A DNA stretch of 22,319 bases, from NCBI GenBank assembly GCA_010015745.1, contig ML978376.1:1-22319 (forward strand), in the 5' to 3' direction. This document shows, piece by piece, positions 18,722 to 22,319 of this stretch. A program made the position numbers and the translations under genes. How positions within the stretch are numbered: the first letter of the stretch is position 1; every line of letters begins with the position of its first letter. The DNA is from Setomelanomma holmii (lineage: Eukaryota; Ascomycota; Dothideomycetes; Pleosporales; Phaeosphaeriaceae). A model generated the notes under the pieces. That model saw nothing but the letters and a program-made list of their open reading frames with translations. It was not told where the DNA came from and did no database searches.

Positions 18722-20013
18722 ATGGCCAACTCTGGTCGATATGACGGCTCTCCGCATTACGCGATCGTTGGTGGAGGCGCGTTTGGAGCCTCTACTGCCC
18801 TTGCGCTGAAACAGCGACTCCCAACCTCACGCGTCACGTTGTTCAAAGGCACTCAGTCTCATACTGCATCGACGGACATAAACAAGATCATTCGTTCTGC
18901 ATATACAGTCCAGGACTACGTTCCACTTGCCAACAAAGCTATGCAGCAGTGGAAATCCAACCCGCTTTATAGTCCTTACTTCCACCAAACAGCATGGATC
19001 CAGGTCCGTGGCATCGGCAACTACCAGAACGTACACAGAGGTCAGGACGACAAGATGATTTCGGCAGAGCAACACTTACGATTGACTGGATCCCTACAAA
19101 GTCCAAGAATCGACGACGAGGAAGAGTTTTGGCTTAACGAAGACATTGGTTATGTAGATTCTGCATTAGCATTGAACGCTGTCATTGAGAAGGCGATAAA
19201 GCTAGGCGTCGAGGTGAGGTCGCAAAATGCTCTCGGGCTCATCATCGAGAGTAATGGCGTTTGCCGAGGTGTAAGATCAGTGGACGGGTGTACGATAGCC
19301 GACGAAACCATTGTTGCCGCAGGTGCATGGACTCCGACCTTACTCAAGAACTCCAAGGTCAATCTTTTCCAAGACGAGGCGAAGCAAAAAAACTTCTTCA
19401 ACACTACCGCAGTTGGCGTTGCTACTTTAGCACTGACTAACGAGGAGTTCGAACGACTCCAAAACACACCTATCATTGTCACAAACAAAGGTGAATAGAG
19501 GTCGTCTCTACGTGCAGTCTCAAATTAACTCTTCGCAGGTGAAGTCATGCTGTCAAAAAAACACCAAGTGCTAAAGATAACGTCAACCAAGACGTTCCCA
19601 GTTGATGATCTCAACAATCTCTCAACGATCATGGTAAATGTCACACAGAACCAAACCGTTCTAGACAACATGTTTCCGGAGTTTCAAGGCAGAGAACTGC
19701 ATACATGGGCCTGTCCGTAGGTTTCACCTAAACACCTTTGTGGTGTTGCGATTAACAGCTATGCAGAGATCTCTTGACACCACTCCAAGACCCTGTTGTG
19801 GACCGTGCACCATACAATATGGGTCTTCATATCGCCACTGGAGGCTCCTACCATTCGTACAAGTTCTTACCGATCATCGGAGGAATGGTGGTCGACCATT
19901 TGCAAGGGAAGATTGATACTTTACGAGATGGCAGGTGGAAGTTGGAGAGATCACTGGCAAAGTCCGCTATCCATCCAAGTGTAGTTCCCGAAGGATGCCC
20001 AGTGCCTGCATGA
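18722..20013 (+). CDS. FAD-dependent amine oxidase (sarcosine / fructosyl-amino-acid oxidase family)
   Basis: DAO-fold flavoenzyme that oxidises secondary amines (sarcosine, pipecolate, proline or fructosyl-amino acids) with release of H2O2. Exons are 18722-19490, 19539-19716 and 19767-20013 (397 aa). Introns are 19491-19538 (48 nt, phase 1) and 19717-19766 (50 nt, phase 2). The Rossmann FAD motif YAIVGGGAFGAS is at residues 13-24. DIGYVDSALALNAVIEKA and TIVAAGAW mark the central FAD domain. The last splice joins TWACP to DLLTPLQDPVVD, placing Cys315 five residues before TP, the spacing of the covalent-flavin Cys in monomeric sarcosine oxidase. SYHSYKFLP contains Lys348, the conserved active-site region. 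The C-terminus (GCPVPA) has no peroxisomal SKL signal, which many fungal relatives carry. Substrate cannot be told from sequence. Reading frame and motifs are intact. Confidence 0.88.
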
Positions 20014-20106
20014 TGGCAAGCTGGCACGATTTATATTTATTAAACATCATGGTATCACTATTATGAGACCGGACATGCTACACTACCGGCCGAAATACTC
20101 AGTGAC

Positions 20107-21636
20107 TCACGCCTCAGGGAATAGCCACGGCGTAAACTTGCGGTCTCGCTCATTGAGCGGTTGGTTTGTATCCGGGTGCAAGCGCTGAGCCTTACATGCC
20201 TCTAGATACTTGCATTTTCGATCGTACTGTGCAATAAATTGTGCAAGGTAGCGTTCGGCAGTTTTTTTGCCCATAAGCGAAATGCACTCAGTCCTGCTCA
20301 ACCACTCATTCGGGGTGTCGTTGTCCTTGTACTGCAAGCGCAGGTATGCATCCGGTTGACGCGGCTTAGAGCCCGGCCGCGGCTTGCTCTCCGAAAAGGG
20401 CATCTGGATGGCAGGTCCCACGCTAGTGATGTAGTTAGCCTGGCCGCTCAGCTGTTTCTTCCTGTAGCGGAGATCAAATATGGTCTCTTTGCCGTTGGCT
20501 TGATCTGCAAGGGTGTCTGCGCCCCCAGGACCAAGGTCAGACCCTTTGACCACTTTGAAGACCGGGAGTTGTTCCGTTCCAGCATTCACGAAGAATCGAC
20601 TGTACCTGTGATTTTCCGTGCGTGTTGGACGAATATGCTCGAACTTCCCAAACTCTGTCAGTCCATTCGTATAGTCGAACATCATGCTAGAATCAGGTTC
20701 ATCATTGAGAGCTTTGCGTAGAGTTTCAATGTCTGCCAGCTCGGGAACGAAAAGCGAAGACGCTTCAACTGCGGAAGTACCTGGATGTTCGTTCGTGCTG
20801 GGACTTGTGTGGCTAACTGTTCTCTGGCTAGATCCACTTGTGCTGGAGACTTGGAAGCTAGACTTTGAAGAGGAGGAGCTTGTAGCGGCTGGGACATCAG
20901 TATTTGTTGCGACGCTCGTGTTTTTTATGCGTGCATCTAGCCTGCGAGTCAGGCTTGTGGCGAGTTCCTTGTGCTCTAGGGCAGTCCGAAGCTCGACGAC
21001 GGCGGCATTGAACTGCTTCTCGTTGTCCTTGATCCATGCCTGTTGCATCTCGTTCAATGCATTGACAGGCAGCGTGTAGATCTGCGGGGTGATACTGAGT
21101 TCCTTGTTTGATACTTCGATGGCTTTGTTGTGCTCCTTCAGCCGGTTGATTGCGCCTGAGATCGATTGCTTCTCTTCTTCTGAAACAACAAGCTTTGACA
21201 TGACCGTCGCTGCCTTCTCGATGTCAGGTAGAGCTTCGGACCATGCCTTTTCCTGATATTTCGTAGGTCTGTTCAGATACGCAACCTTTTCAACATAGCT
21301 CTTCCGCGTCTCTTCAGAAATTCCTCGTAAAACGTCGGCAAATGCTTCCACCGCGGCTTCAGGGATGACGGACATCGCTGGAATACTGCACATCTCAAGC
21401 CTTTTGAGTAAGATTGCGACACCGTCGAGAAGCTTGACTTCTTCGGCTGCCTTCGCCTGCAGGCGCACGTCCCCGTCAGTGTCACTCATATCGTTGCTCT
21501 GTTCATTGATATCTACCAACGTCGCAAGGATTCCTTGTATGTATCCGTGAAGCTCCTTGGACGGGAACTGCCAGTCTTTCTTCATACCAGCGATTTCATT
21601 ATTGGTAACGTGGGTTATCACCATCTGCATGAGCAT
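20107..21636 (-). CDS. orphan coiled-coil / Ser-rich protein, probably 5'-truncated
   Basis: Unrecognised protein, 509 aa from the ATG at 21636 (MLMQMVITHVTNN). The frame stays open upstream to 21774, but beyond about 21680 it is merely the antisense of the NLR fragment, so the original N-terminus is probably lost. Order of parts: N-terminal helical region; a charged helical stretch (SEEEKQSISGAINRLKEHNK) that could form a coiled coil; a low-complexity Ser/Thr run (ATSSSSSKSSFQVSSTSGSS); then a conserved-looking globular C-terminus with RYSRFFVNAGTEQLPVFKVV, FDLRYRKKQLSGQANYI, DTPNEWLSRTECISLMGKKT and the ending DRKFTPWLFPE. The C-terminal module looks like a family of dothideomycete hypothetical proteins. 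There are no catalytic motifs. It is convergent with the amine oxidase gene, 93 bp apart. Confidence 0.6.
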   Translation of the reverse strand: MLMQMVITHVTNNEIAGMKKDWQFPSKELHGYIQGILATLVDINEQSNDMSDTDGDVRLQAKAAEEVKLLDGVAILLKRLEMCSIPAMSVIPEAAVEAFADVLRGISEETRKSYVEKVAYLNRPTKYQEKAWSEALPDIEKAATVMSKLVVSEEEKQSISGAINRLKEHNKAIEVSNKELSITPQIYTLPVNALNEMQQAWIKDNEKQFNAAVVELRTALEHKELATSLTRRLDARIKNTSVATNTDVPAATSSSSSKSSFQVSSTSGSSQRTVSHTSPSTNEHPGTSAVEASSLFVPELADIETLRKALNDEPDSSMMFDYTNGLTEFGKFEHIRPTRTENHRYSRFFVNAGTEQLPVFKVVKGSDLGPGGADTLADQANGKETIFDLRYRKKQLSGQANYITSVGPAIQMPFSESKPRPGSKPRQPDAYLRLQYKDNDTPNEWLSRTECISLMGKKTAERYLAQFIAQYDRKCKYLEACKAQRLHPDTNQPLNERDRKFTPWLFPEA

Positions 21637-21683
21637 TTGGTCACTCAGCTGTGCTTCGGGGTCGTGTTTCGCACGCTCTTCCT

Positions 21684-22319
21684 CAGAGCACAGAGCAGGA
21701 CATGGTAGCGCTGATGAGCAAAGAGTTTCGCGACAACACGCGGTACAAGGGGACAGCCAACACAGTGGCGACAACGTGGGTGGTGTCGTTTAGCCAGATC
21801 CGCGAGCGCGATGCAGCAGCAGCGACCTGCTGGCGTTCATGTCGTGTGTAGAGTGGAAGGCGATACCGCGATCGTTGTTGCTGGGAGGGTTGCAGGTGGA
21901 GGAGGCCATCGGCACGCTGTGTGGGTACTCTTTCGTATCGCGACGTGGTGACAGTGAAATGGAAGAGCAGGAAGAGGAGTTGTACGACATCCACCAACTC
22001 GTGCACCTGGCCACCAGGGTCTGGGTCGAGAACCGCGGGGATGCAGCAGGAGTGTGGGAGGAAGCAGTGCGGCAGGTCGCAGACGTCTTTCCGTCTGACG
22101 AGTATACGAATCGCGCAGTGTGGAGAGCGTATCTGCCGCACGCACTGCAACTACTGGAATGCGGGCAGAGATGCAGGATCAAAGAGACATCTGAGCTGTG
22201 TTTGTTGTGGATGGCAGGATCAGAGAGACAGTGAGATGGCTGGAAGAGTCGTGTCTATGGAGAGAGACGCCGGCTGCGGACCACCCCTCACGACTGGCGT
22301 CGCAGCACGAGCTCGCAAT
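21684..22319 (+). pseudogene. TPR-type NLR fragment, frameshifted, runs off the window
   Basis: Internal part of an NB-ARC/TPR NLR. It starts abruptly at STEQDMVALMSKEFRDNTRY with no start codon or P-loop upstream. It continues through the winged-helix region (TTWVVSFSQIRERD, then MSCVEWKAIPRSLL), the MHD-like YDIHQLVHLATRVW and the entry to the repeat region (FPSDEYTNRAVW, SELC). The frame breaks within the GCA run near 21811-21825, where the frame ending at 21851 gives way to the one starting at 21839, and again near 22196-22204. There a short loss precedes DGRIRETVRWLEESCLW, which continues toward HPSRLASQHELA at the edge. There are two lesions in about 600 bp plus a missing N-terminus, so this is a remnant. 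A single-base error in the GCA run is possible, but not for both breaks plus the truncation. Confidence 0.85.

Noticed and set aside
16730..20013. Secondary-metabolite gene cluster
   Set aside because: Only one oxidase and one regulator-like gene are present. There is no backbone enzyme (PKS, NRPS, terpene synthase) and no transporter.
7775..22319. A complete Starship element led by the DUF3435 gene
   Set aside because: The DUF3435 copy looks non-catalytic. I see no terminal repeats or target-site pair, and several typical cargo families (for example DUF3723 or patatin-like) are absent.
1..22319. RIP (repeat-induced point mutation) as the cause of the pseudogenes
   Set aside because: The NLR regions are not AT-rich, the visible nonsense change is not C-to-T, and most lesions are insertions or deletions.

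Overview
The window looks like chromosomal DNA of a filamentous ascomycete, most likely a dothideomycete. This rests on many short GT-AG introns (41-68 nt) with CTAAC/CTGAC-type branch sites, on typical fungal accessory families (NACHT and TPR NLR-type STAND proteins, a DUF3435/C2H2 protein, a zinc-ribbon F-box protein, a sarcosine/fructosyl-amine oxidase), and on intermediate GC content. No species call is made. Several gene models below were built by joining open frames across introns that can be seen in the sequence. No rRNA, tRNA, CRISPR array or complete transposon was found.

Layout from left to right. 1-2830: a minus-strand NLR (nucleoside-phosphorylase domain plus NACHT) that is a pseudogene with at least three lesions and a lost C-terminus. 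3541-5497: a three-exon F-box protein, plus strand. 5676-6434: a small minus-strand protein with a PD-(D/E)XK-like motif. 6533-6770: a degenerate GC-rich minisatellite. 6819-7338: an orphan small membrane protein. 7775-9624: an intact multi-exon DUF3435 plus zinc-finger protein, derived from the tyrosine-recombinase fold found in Starship captains and Cryptons. 9864-11266: two convergent orphan genes whose coding ends overlap. 11352-11447: three 32-nt tandem repeats, each carrying a palindrome, in a divergent promoter region. 11587-13441: an orphan multi-pass membrane protein and two unrecognised ORFs. 13564-13609: a strong hairpin. 14011-15150: a helical-domain plus C2H2 gene whose last finger is frameshifted. 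15570-16208: an orphan membrane-anchored protein. 16730-18410: a transcription-factor-like gene without a zinc cluster, divergent from the FAD-dependent amine oxidase at 18722-20013, with paired GATA sites between them. 20107-21636: an orphan coiled-coil/Ser-rich protein, probably 5'-truncated. 21684-22319: a broken TPR-type NLR fragment running off the right edge.

The genes do not form an evident biosynthetic cluster. The picture is of an accessory region with decayed NLR genes at both edges and lineage-restricted orphan genes between them. The amine oxidase is the only clearly metabolic gene. The DUF3435 gene and the NLR remnants suggest exposure to mobile-element traffic, but no element boundaries can be demonstrated from this sequence alone.
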